Assembly (NCBI GenBank): GCA_028869725.1
Contig: JAGWRJ010000486.1
Coordinates: 1 to 10,510 of the forward strand
Direction of reading: 5' to 3'
From: Alphaproteobacteria bacterium
GTDB lineage: Bacteria; Pseudomonadota; Alphaproteobacteria; Micropepsales; Micropepsaceae
Length of the DNA: 10,510 nt
Both the position numbers and the translations under genes were made by a program. A model generated the notes under the pieces. The model saw nothing but the letters and a program-made list of their open reading frames with translations. It ran no database searches and had not been told where the DNA came from. This document shows, one piece after another, positions 1 to 6,098 of this stretch (position 1 is the first letter of the stretch; every line of letters begins with the position of its first letter).

Positions 1-86
1 CTGCGTGACACCCAGGGCGCTAGGAGGCGCTCCGTCCGGAGGCATTCCCAAGTCGGCTCGTTTACCGTATCTGCCCGCAATCGGTG

Positions 87-111
87 CCATTGCCTCGCCA
101 CGAGACAATGG
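87..111. repeat. Inverted repeat, 11-position stem with 3-nt loop
   Basis: Positions 87-97 pair with 101-111 at 10 of 11 positions; the single mismatch is C93 against A105, and the loop is 98-100. Read on the minus strand, the hairpin begins two bases after the TAG stop at 114-116. That is where a transcription-ending hairpin would sit for a minus-strand gene, but there is no T tract after it. It could be a terminator relic, a small mobile hairpin or chance. Confidence 0.4.
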
Positions 112-113
112 AA

Positions 114-386
114 CTACTTGATGGCAAAGCGTTTATAGCGGCCGCGCACAATCCGGATCAAGCCGGAGGTCAGCCTGTCCGTAGATAGGTTGGCGGGCCC
201 GAAACCGTATTTGAGCGCCCGGCTCCAAGAGTTGGGCCTTGGACCTGGCACGGGTTGGCCTGGAAGCGCAGCTGCGGTCCCGAAGGCAGTGCAAGGGGCC
301 CAAGATCCTGGATTTGGGGCTGCGCTTCTGAAGAGAGCGCACTTCCGCAGACGTTGAGCCCGCTGAGTTTTGGTGTGCGTGGTGGG
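114..386 (-). pseudogene. Possible 3' remnant of an unidentified minus-strand gene
   Basis: This frame is open from just after a TAG at 387-389 to a TAG at 114-116, about 90 codons, with no ATG and only internal GTG/TTG codons. Its last 36 or so codons (about 114-225) have roughly 78 percent G or C in third position, like the real genes in this window. They translate to a basic, protein-like tail ending in RGRYKRFAIK. The upstream part is proline- and alanine-rich, has lower third-position GC and looks less coding. I do not recognise a family. A chance open frame in GC-rich DNA is a serious alternative. Confidence 0.15.
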
Positions 387-405
387 CTATCGGTGCAAGC
401 GAAGC

Positions 406-420
406 GAGGCTGGCAGCCTC
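406..420. repeat. Short perfect inverted repeat
   Basis: GAGGCTG (406-412) is the exact reverse complement of CAGCCTC (414-420), around a single central G. As RNA it could form a 6-bp stem with a 3-nt loop. It lies in the otherwise unexplained left intergenic stretch. No poly-T follows on either strand, so it is not a normal intrinsic terminator. Confidence 0.3.
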
Positions 421-549
421 ACAGTTCTATGGCCACCGCCTGCAGGTTGGTCTGTATCGGCTTTGTGAGCCTCCTCTTGGAGCAGACAGGAACGGCGCAG
501 TGAAAAAGACGATGCAAATTGACCCTGCCAAATTTTTTGCATGCAGACG

Positions 550-580
550 AAAAAAAAGCGGCGGGCCGAAGCCCGCCGCC
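550..580 (-). terminator. Rho-independent terminator of the receptor gene
   Basis: Positions 558-566 and 571-579 are perfectly complementary, giving a 9-bp GC-only stem. On the minus strand the loop reads TTCG closed by C-G, the very stable UUCG tetraloop, and the hairpin is followed by eight T residues (A550-A557 on the plus strand). It starts 23 bases after the receptor stop codon at 603-605, so it ends that transcript. It is unidirectional: no T tract lies on the plus-strand side. Confidence 0.93.
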
Positions 581-602
581 AAAGTCGTTACAGGTGTTAC
601 GA

Positions 603-3554
603 TTACATGTTGATGGTGATATCGGCGAACAGGTACCGTCCCATCGAGTCGTAGACCTGCGGATAGGTATTGCCGTTGCCGAGAGTACCGGACAGCGTTG
701 TGATCGGCGGGTTGTTGTCGAGCACGTTGTTGATGCCGATATGAAGCATCGTGTTGCTCGGCAGCGGGAAGGAAGCGCCCAGATCCATGTAGTTCTGTGA
801 CCCGAGCTGGTAGTCGAGCGCCGTATTGCTGTAGTCGAATGCGGTGACCGAAGCAATGTAACGCCAGGTTGCCGACACCGAGATATCATCCCACGGCGTA
901 TCCCAGGTCGCGCGCAGGCGATGACGCCAGGACGGATTGGGTGTGCCGCAGGCATTGCCGTACTTGCCGTTGCAGTCATAGGCGGGCAAGCCCGGAACGC
1001 CCGGATTGGTGACAAGCTCATTAACCCACGTGCCGGTGAAGCCAAAGGTGACCTGACCGTCGCCAGCGGCGCCAACATCTGCCAGATCAAGCTGGTAGAA
1101 GGCGCTGAAGTCGACGCCATTCTCTTTGAGGCTACCAACATTGGTATTGAGGTCGGACACATATCCGCTCCCAACCCATAGCTGGCCCAGCCCATTACGA
1201 TGGATGAGCGCGCAGGAGGCAGCAACATTGTACTGATAGCAGGCAGCCAGGGTATTGGTTGCGCCGACCGTGCTGATCAGGTTTTTGATGCTGATGTTCC
1301 AGTAGTCAATCGACCCGCTGAACCCGGGAATAGCGGTCGGCGTGAGCACCGCGCCGAGCGTCCAGGTGTTGGCAGTTTCCGGCCTGAGGTCGGGATTGCC
1401 ACCCTGCAGGAAGTTGTACTGGCCTGCCGGGCTGGTCAGAGCAGCGCTCTGATACTGCGCCAGCGGAACGCCGGTTGCCTCGCACTGTGCAAGCGAAGCC
1501 TGATAAACGCCAGTCGTTGCAGGACCGCAAGGATCGCCGGGCGCATTGAACAGGTTGAAACCCTGCGCCGTATAGAGGTCGAGCACGTTTGGCGCACGCA
1601 CCGCGTGGTCGTAGCTGCCACGGAAGCGGACGCTGTCATCAGGCGCCCAGTCGCCACCGATCTTCCAGGTATTGGTGGTGACCGAGGTGTTGTAGCTCGA
1701 ATAACGATAGGCGAGGTCGACGCTGATCAACTGAGCCAGCGGCTTGTTCTCGACGACCGGCATCATGAATTCAGCGAAGCCTTCGGACACGCTGGTGTTA
1801 CCGGATACCGGCAGCACCGGACCGCCCTGACCCGCACCGTCAAAGGTCTGGTACTCAAGGTCAGGCAACAGGTTGAGGCCGTTGGCGCGATATTCGATAC
1901 CCATCGCGACCTTGGCTGATCCCTCCGCCCACGGGCTCTTGATCCCGTACTGGCCAAGATCGCCGGTGACCTGCGCGATGAGGTCCTGAAGATCGGTTGC
2001 GCCCTGCTGCAACAGCGGAACATTGAGGTAGGAAAGTGCCGCCTTCGACGGGCCCGCACCGGTGAAGATGTCGTACGGTACGCAGGACGTATCCGTGCCG
2101 TTCAGCACCGAGGCGCAGACCGGCTGTCCGTTGGCGGGATTGGTCACGACATCGAGCGCATTGTTCAGGCGCTTCACCGAGAACTCGTTCAGATAGTGCT
2201 CGGAAAGCAGCACTTTCGCGTACTGCCCGGACACATCGTAATTCCAGCCCTTGGTGATTTCGCCGCGGAAGCCCAAAATGGCGCGGTAGGAGGTGTACTG
2301 CAGATCGTCGATACGCGGTCCACCTTCAACGTTACGACGGCCGATATACATCCCGACATTCGAGTTGGCCGCGATGTCAGCAGCGGTACAGCCGATGTCG
2401 GTGAGCTGGGACGAGCTCAGCAGCGGGTTACCGCAATTGATGGTGTTGGTACGGAAGAAGTCACCCGACGGCGCGATCTGGGCCAGCGTCTCGTAGTTGG
2501 TGAACATCAGCTGGCTATAGACTTCAACGTGATCGTTGACCTTGTAGTGGCTGAAGGCACCAAACGAATAGCGCGTATCAGGACGCTGGAAGTAGTTGAG
2601 CGGCCCGTAGTTGTACTGGTTCGCGGGGCTCCATGGCACGAAAGTCCCAGGCGTCTTGCCAAGCGTATAGTCAAACGTCGAGAAGTTGCTGAACCGGCCA
2701 GGATAGGAGGTTGAAGAGCCACCGCACAGGAACGTGTTGGACTTGCTGATCGCAGTCGCAGCGCAGGCCGAGTAATCGTAATGGCTTTCCAGAATGGGCT
2801 GGTCATTACGATAGCTGAAATACGCGGTGACATTGCCCTTGCCGTTCGGCGAGCTGACACCGAGCATTGCGCTCAGGTTGAGCCCGCGTCCGACCATCAC
2901 GCTGCTTGGCGGCAACTTGAACTGGGACGGGTTCGTTCCATGCAATGACGCGATATCGTTGCGAAGGCCACCCTGATTGTCGCCGTTATCGTGCTGGTAG
3001 ATGCTGTATTCGGCATCGATCTGGAAGCCCTGGAAGTCCTTCTTCATGATGAAGTTGACCACGCCGGCGACCGCGTCCGAACCGTAGGTGGCGGAGGCGC
3101 CGCCGGTCAGCACTTCAACGCGCTGGACCATCTGGGTCGGAATTTCGTTGAGGTCGGCGGCCGGGTCAGTCGGCGAACCATAGGGCATGCGCAGACCGTC
3201 GATCAGTACCAGGGTGCGGGAGGCACCAAGGTTACGCAGACTGATCGTCGCTGTGCCGGTCGCACCGTTCGACACCGTGGAGTTCTGCGAAGCAAACGCC
3301 TGCGGCAGCTGGGTGACGAGGTCTTCGACGCGAGTTACGCCGGTGGACTTGATGTCCTGTGACGTCAGTTCAGTCACCGGGCTCGTGGTCGTCAGGTTGG
3401 TGGTGGGAATGCGCGAACCCGTGACGACGACGGTTTCGACATTGCTGGACGAAGACTGCGCGAACGCAGTGCCGCTCAGGCAAATTGCGGCCGCAGATGC
3501 CGCTCCGAGGAGCAGGGTGCGCCGCAGAGCGCGACTGTTTAGTTCTTGATGCAC
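603..3554 (-). CDS. TonB-dependent outer-membrane receptor
   Basis: This 983-residue protein should be an outer-membrane beta-barrel importing a scarce large substrate, powered by TonB-ExbB-ExbD; the ligand cannot be told from sequence. Residues 1-32 form a signal peptide: RALRR, a hydrophobic run, then cleavage after GTAFA before Gln33. A mature N-terminus with VETVVVTGSRIP (about 39-50, TonB-box region) follows. The plug (about 56-172) contains ISLRNLG, TLVLIDG, VEVLTGGASATYGSDAVAGVVNF. The rest is barrel, ending in YDSMGRYLFADITINM. I chose GTG at 3554 over an ATG at 3620 because AAGGGGG (3561-3567) lies 6 bases upstream and the signal peptide begins there. Cysteine pairs in long loops suggest extracellular disulfides. 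The last residue is Met, whereas outer-membrane barrels usually end in an aromatic residue. Transcribed alone, with its own terminator. Confidence 0.95.
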   Translation of the reverse strand: MHQELNSRALRRTLLLGAASAAAICLSGTAFAQSSSSNVETVVVTGSRIPTTNLTTTSPVTELTSQDIKSTGVTRVEDLVTQLPQAFASQNSTVSNGATGTATISLRNLGASRTLVLIDGLRMPYGSPTDPAADLNEIPTQMVQRVEVLTGGASATYGSDAVAGVVNFIMKKDFQGFQIDAEYSIYQHDNGDNQGGLRNDIASLHGTNPSQFKLPPSSVMVGRGLNLSAMLGVSSPNGKGNVTAYFSYRNDQPILESHYDYSACAATAISKSNTFLCGGSSTSYPGRFSNFSTFDYTLGKTPGTFVPWSPANQYNYGPLNYFQRPDTRYSFGAFSHYKVNDHVEVYSQLMFTNYETLAQIAPSGDFFRTNTINCGNPLLSSSQLTDIGCTAADIAANSNVGMYIGRRNVEGGPRIDDLQYTSYRAILGFRGEITKGWNYDVSGQYAKVLLSEHYLNEFSVKRLNNALDVVTNPANGQPVCASVLNGTDTSCVPYDIFTGAGPSKAALSYLNVPLLQQGATDLQDLIAQVTGDLGQYGIKSPWAEGSAKVAMGIEYRANGLNLLPDLEYQTFDGAGQGGPVLPVSGNTSVSEGFAEFMMPVVENKPLAQLISVDLAYRYSSYNTSVTTNTWKIGGDWAPDDSVRFRGSYDHAVRAPNVLDLYTAQGFNLFNAPGDPCGPATTGVYQASLAQCEATGVPLAQYQSAALTSPAGQYNFLQGGNPDLRPETANTWTLGAVLTPTAIPGFSGSIDYWNISIKNLISTVGATNTLAACYQYNVAASCALIHRNGLGQLWVGSGYVSDLNTNVGSLKENGVDFSAFYQLDLADVGAAGDGQVTFGFTGTWVNELVTNPGVPGLPAYDCNGKYGNACGTPNPSWRHRLRATWDTPWDDISVSATWRYIASVTAFDYSNTALDYQLGSQNYMDLGASFPLPSNTMLHIGINNVLDNNPPITTLSGTLGNGNTYPQVYDSMGRYLFADITINM

Positions 3555-3560
3555 GTGGAA

Positions 3561-3567
3561 CCCCCTT
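3561..3567 (-). promoter_or_regulatory. Ribosome binding site deciding a GTG start
   Basis: On the minus strand AAGGGGG sits 6 bases before the GTG at 3552-3554. That spacing, together with a signal peptide starting right after the GTG, favours it over the in-frame ATG at 3620, which would put 22 atypical residues ahead of the signal sequence. Confidence 0.7.
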
Positions 3568-3600
3568 GGTTCTGTCGTAACGACGACTGCCGCCACGGAC

Positions 3601-3617
3601 ACTGCCCTGATGGCAGT
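3601..3617 (-). other. Small hairpin in the receptor 5' leader
   Basis: ACTGCC (3601-3606) and GGCAGT (3612-3617) are perfect complements around a 5-nt loop. The element lies in the predicted leader, 34 nt before the ribosome binding site. It could be structural or chance; no T tract suggests attenuation. Confidence 0.25.
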
Positions 3618-3662
3618 CATCCCCGCGGCCTTTACGTCCGCAGGGTGTCCGCTTCGCGGGGG

Positions 3663-3691
3663 AAGCTAAGAGAGAGGAGGAGATGGGTCAA
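3663..3691 (-). promoter_or_regulatory. Candidate promoter for the TonB-dependent receptor
   Basis: On the minus strand TTGACC (3686-3691, five of six to TTGACA) is followed after exactly 17 bases by TAGCTT (3663-3668, three of six to TATAAT). The spacer is strikingly pyrimidine-rich. Transcription would start near 3656, giving a leader of about 100 nt before the GTG at 3554. The -35 is strong and the -10 weak, which would suit an activator-dependent promoter, though that is inference. Confidence 0.45.
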
Positions 3692-3749
3692 AACCGATTC
3701 GCGAAAAGGCCGTCTTTCCCGATGGTTCTGTGGCTTTTCTGCATCAATT

Positions 3750-3777
3750 TTATGAAAGGTCGGCATGATCGTATACT
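3750..3777 (+). promoter_or_regulatory. Weak candidate promoter for the deacetylase-xseB-dxs cluster
   Basis: TATACT (3772-3777) matches the -10 consensus at five of six positions. The best -35 partner is TTATGA (3750-3755, three of six) at a 16-base spacing. It is about 200 bp upstream of the first start codon, so the leader would be long. A promoter nearer the gene may exist that I cannot recognise. Confidence 0.25.
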
Positions 3778-3980
3778 CTAGGTGGGCCTCGCCGCACGAT
3801 TATGGCGCGCGAGCGGACGCGTCTCCGCTAAAAGCCAAAAGGAACCTGGGCTTGGTCTTCGCGCCAGCCTGCCCTGCCACCGCGCTTTCGGGCCTATCCG
3901 ATCCGCGCTAGGCTGCCAGCGACCTGTTGCCATTTTGCACCGCCCTGGCCTGGGGCAGCGCTGCGTGAAAGGGCGAATGC

Positions 3981-4925
3981 GTGACTACGGCTTTGTTTTC
4001 CAGTCCGGCCTGCCTCGCCCATGCGACCCCGCCAGGTCATCCCGAATCCCCGGACCGCCTGCGCGCGGTCCTGCGGGCGCTGGAGACAGAGCCTTTTCAG
4101 TATCTCATGCGCGTGGAAGCCGAACCCGCGCTGCCCGAGGCGCTGGCGCGGGCGCACACTCGGGAGCTCGTGGAGGCAATCCTGGGGCCCTGGTCCGTAC
4201 GCGCCCGCCAGGAGGTCTATTTCCCGATCGACGCCGATACCGTTATGAGCGCGGGCACCGCCGATGCCGCACGCATTGCTGCCGGCGCGGTCATGGGTGC
4301 GGTCGATCTGGTGGCGGCCGGGACGGCGCGCAATGCCTTCTGCGCCGTTCGCCCTCCCGGTCATCATGCCGAACGCGCCCGGGCAATGGGGTTCTGCTTC
4401 TTCAACAATGTCGCGGTGGGCGCACTTTACGCCCGCGCGGTGCACGGGTTTCAGCGGGTCGCCGTGCTCGACTTTGACGTCCATCACGGCAACGGCACCC
4501 AGGATATAGCCGCGGAAGACCCCGACTTCTTCTATGCCTCAACCCATCAATGGCCGCTCTACCCAGGCAGTGGCCGTGCCGACGAGCAGGGCTGCGCCGG
4601 CAATATCGTCAATGTCCCACTTTCCCCGGGCTCTGATGGCGTTGCCCTGCGCCAGGCCTTCAGCGAGAAAATCTTCCCCGCTCTTCGTGCGTTTGCCCCG
4701 GACTTCGTATTTCTGTCCTCGGGTTTTGACGGCCACCGGGCCGATCCCATCGCAGAATTGTGCTTTTCCGAGATGGACTTCGCCTGGGTAACCCGCGAAA
4801 CCTGCGTCCTCGCCGATGCACTTTGCGCCGGACGCGTTGTGTCCGCGCTGGAAGGCGGTTATGACCTCGCCGCGCTGGCACACTCGGCGGCCGCCCATGT
4901 GGAGGCCTTGATGGGCCGGCCCTGA
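3981..4925 (+). CDS. Histone deacetylase family protein (zinc amidohydrolase)
   Basis: This 314-residue protein is a member of the arginase/deacetylase fold, closest to bacterial class II-like deacetylases. These zinc enzymes remove acetyl or acyl groups from lysine side chains, acetylpolyamines or other amides; the real substrate is unknown. The family signatures are in order: RPPGHHAE with the catalytic histidine pair at 128-129, FFNNVA (140-145), DFDVHHGNGTQ with zinc ligands Asp166 and His168, ASTHQ (186-190), SSGFDGHRADP with zinc ligand Asp250, and EGGYD with the transition-state Tyr294. All key residues are present, so activity is expected. It is cytoplasmic, with no signal peptide or membrane segment. 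The start is GTG, preceded by GAAAGGG about 9 bases upstream. It is first in the cluster; the 22-bp gap to xseB suggests co-transcription. Confidence 0.93.
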   Translation: MTTALFSSPACLAHATPPGHPESPDRLRAVLRALETEPFQYLMRVEAEPALPEALARAHTRELVEAILGPWSVRARQEVYFPIDADTVMSAGTADAARIAAGAVMGAVDLVAAGTARNAFCAVRPPGHHAERARAMGFCFFNNVAVGALYARAVHGFQRVAVLDFDVHHGNGTQDIAAEDPDFFYASTHQWPLYPGSGRADEQGCAGNIVNVPLSPGSDGVALRQAFSEKIFPALRAFAPDFVFLSSGFDGHRADPIAELCFSEMDFAWVTRETCVLADALCAGRVVSALEGGYDLAALAHSAAAHVEALMGRP

Positions 4926-4947
4926 CTGCAACAGAAAGGCCCTGGCC

Positions 4948-5208
4948 ATGGCGGCCTCCACATCCAAATCTGCCTCCAAGCCGCTGGATGAACTCAGTTT
5001 TGAGGCTGCTCTCAAGGAACTGGAGGAGATTGTCGGCCGGCTTGAGCAGGGCAGCGTGGATCTTGAGGATTCCATCGCGCTTTATGAGCGCGGGCAGGCG
5101 CTCAAGGCCCACTGCGAAGCCAAACTCAAGGCAGCCGAAACCCGGCTGGAAAAAGTAGTGGCAGGACCTAAGGGTGCAAGCGGCCTTGAGCCTTTGGACC
5201 CCTCCTAG
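4948..5208 (+). CDS. xseB: Exodeoxyribonuclease VII small subunit
   Basis: XseB is the small subunit of exonuclease VII, which with the large subunit XseA (not in this window) degrades single-stranded DNA to oligonucleotides. Several small subunits bind each large one through helices. At 86 residues it has the usual length. The core SFEAALKELEEIVGRLEQG (about 17-35), followed by DLEDSIALYERGQAL (38-52) and a helix with CEAKLKAAE, is the family signature. The first 15 residues are Ser/Ala/Lys-rich and probably disordered. The ATG is preceded by GAAAGG 8 bases upstream. It lies directly before the ispA-type gene, its usual place in many proteobacteria. The 48-bp gap after it contains a 5-bp hairpin (5217-5229) without a T tract. 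Confidence 0.96.
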   Translation: MAASTSKSASKPLDELSFEAALKELEEIVGRLEQGSVDLEDSIALYERGQALKAHCEAKLKAAETRLEKVVAGPKGASGLEPLDPS

Positions 5209-5256
5209 CCTAAGCCGGCCCGCAGGGCCAAAGCGGGATATTTCAGGACAGCGTTG

Positions 5257-6075
5257 ATGAGCACAGAGCCGCAGGCGCCCAGCGCCATGATCGGACCGGC
5301 GTTGAAGGAAGCGGCGAGCTTTGCCGAGCGGACACTCTCGACCCTTCTGCCGCAGCCGACTGGCCCGCAAGGCGCATTGATCGAAGCAATGCGTGCGGCA
5401 GTTCTGGCCCAGGATCGGGGTCTGCGTGCATTCTTTGTCCTGCAAAGTGGACGTCTGTTTGGTGTCGACCGCCAGCCGCTGGGGCGGGTCTGCGCCGCCG
5501 TTGAATGTGTTATTGCCGCCTGCGGGCTTGGCGCGCCGTCAGTGGGCCCGCTCACACTCCTGGCCGGTGAAGCACTGATGGCGGAAGCCTTCGCGCTTCT
5601 GGGCTCTGCCGAGGCGATGGCCGATCCATTTCTGCGGGCCGAGGCGATGGCCCGTCTTGCCCAGTGCGCGGGCCATGCTGGGCTCCTCGGGGGGCAATGT
5701 GCCGAACTTGTGGCGGGAACCCTTGACGCTGGCCACTCGTTACCGCAGATCAGCCGGCGCCAGCGCATGCGCATTGCGGCGCTGGTTGGGTTTTGCTGTG
5801 AGGCAGGGCCACTTCTGGCCAAGGCTTCGCCGTCAGCGCGCCATGCACTATCCGCATACGGACAAGATGTCGGCCTTGCTCTGGCAATGGCCGCCGATCT
5901 TGCCGACCCGCAATCGCCCACAGGGCAGAGCGTCATTGCCGCGCTCGGTCTTGCACGGGCAGAGGCGCACGGCACTGCGCTTGCCGAGCAAGCCGTGCAT
6001 CACCTTGATTTGTTCGATGAAAAGGCCGACCTTTTGCGTGCAGCCGCAAGATTTGCGGTAACGGCGCGCGAATGA
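5257..6075 (+). CDS. IspA-like polyprenyl synthase homologue lacking the catalytic motifs
   Basis: This gene sits where ispA (farnesyl diphosphate synthase) is expected, between xseB and dxs, and its 272 residues follow IspA from end to end: FFVLQSGRLFGV (59-70), AAVEC (80-84), LLAGEALMAEAFALLG (101-116), LLGGQ (143-147), YGQDVGLAL (201-209) and the C-terminal ADLLRAAARFAV (257-268). The chemistry is missing. The segment that should carry the first DDxxxxD is replaced by ACGLGAPSVGP (88-98), about 19 residues shorter. The second motif, FQxxDDxxD, reads LAMAADLAD (209-217), and its following lysine-bearing loop is deleted. GGKRLRP has become QDRGLRA (52-58), and KTG has become RIA (172-174). 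It therefore should not make prenyl diphosphates. The frame is intact, with AGGA 8 bases before the ATG at 5257 (a TTG lies just upstream), so it is probably expressed. It may be a regulatory subunit of a real synthase, a repurposed all-helical binding protein, or a gene early in decay. Confidence 0.85.
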   Translation: MSTEPQAPSAMIGPALKEAASFAERTLSTLLPQPTGPQGALIEAMRAAVLAQDRGLRAFFVLQSGRLFGVDRQPLGRVCAAVECVIAACGLGAPSVGPLTLLAGEALMAEAFALLGSAEAMADPFLRAEAMARLAQCAGHAGLLGGQCAELVAGTLDAGHSLPQISRRQRMRIAALVGFCCEAGPLLAKASPSARHALSAYGQDVGLALAMAADLADPQSPTGQSVIAALGLARAEAHGTALAEQAVHHLDLFDEKADLLRAAARFAVTARE

Positions 6076-6098
6076 AGACGGTGGTAAGGAGTGCTTGA

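Larger units (their letters stand above)
1..549. other. Intergenic stretch without a convincing gene
   Basis: No reading frame here has a plausible start, ribosome binding site and recognisable protein together. The short open frames on both strands resemble nothing I know. What can be seen is a near-perfect hairpin at 87-111, a short perfect inverted repeat at 406-420, and a minus-strand open frame ending at 114 whose last third has coding-like third-position GC (see separate entries). I looked for tRNA-like T-arms and for RNase P, SRP and tmRNA signature stretches and found none. The region may be decayed coding sequence between the receptor gene and whatever lies left of the window. Confidence 0.5.
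3555..3980. other. Divergent intergenic region with leaders of both transcripts
   Basis: These 426 bp separate the minus-strand receptor gene from the plus-strand deacetylase gene. They hold a good sigma-70-type promoter candidate for the receptor (3663-3691), a weak one for the plus-strand cluster (3750-3777), and a small hairpin in the receptor leader (3601-3617). An open frame beginning with GTG at 3782 runs into the deacetylase gene in another frame and is a shadow. No regulator gene lies between the two. If the plus-strand promoter is right, its leader is about 195 nt, and I find no recognisable riboswitch in it. Confidence 0.6.

Noticed and set aside
1..90. Minus-strand open frame starting at ATG 88-90 and running off the left edge (30 codons, beginning MAPIAGRYGK)
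   Set aside because: Its third-position GC is only about 60 percent, the ribosome binding site is poor, the ATG lies inside the 87-111 hairpin, and too little sequence is visible to support a gene.
255..503. Plus-strand open frame of 82 codons ending in a short hydrophobic stretch
   Set aside because: It has no ribosome binding site or recognisable similarity, and its composition fits chance in GC-rich DNA.
419..1228. Minus-strand 269-codon frame overlapping the receptor's 3' part
   Set aside because: It is out of frame with the clearly coding receptor gene, crosses that gene's terminator, and its Ser/Arg/Thr-rich product is typical of a shadow frame.
3782..4477. Plus-strand 231-codon frame beginning at GTG 3782
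   Set aside because: It overlaps the deacetylase gene in another frame. The product is Arg/Gly-rich low-complexity, while the deacetylase frame holds all catalytic motifs.
5217..5229. 5-bp hairpin between xseB and the IspA-like gene as a terminator
   Set aside because: The stem is short and not followed by a T tract; the gene spacing favours a continuous transcript.
4660..5975. Long minus-strand frames opposite the deacetylase, xseB and IspA-like genes
   Set aside because: They are antisense shadows of high-GC coding sequence, with no ribosome binding sites and no family motifs.
5257..6075. Annotating the xseB-dxs interval as ordinary active ispA from gene order alone
   Set aside because: The translated sequence lacks DDxxxxD and has altered GGKRLRP, KTG and second Asp-rich motifs, so the usual activity cannot be supported.
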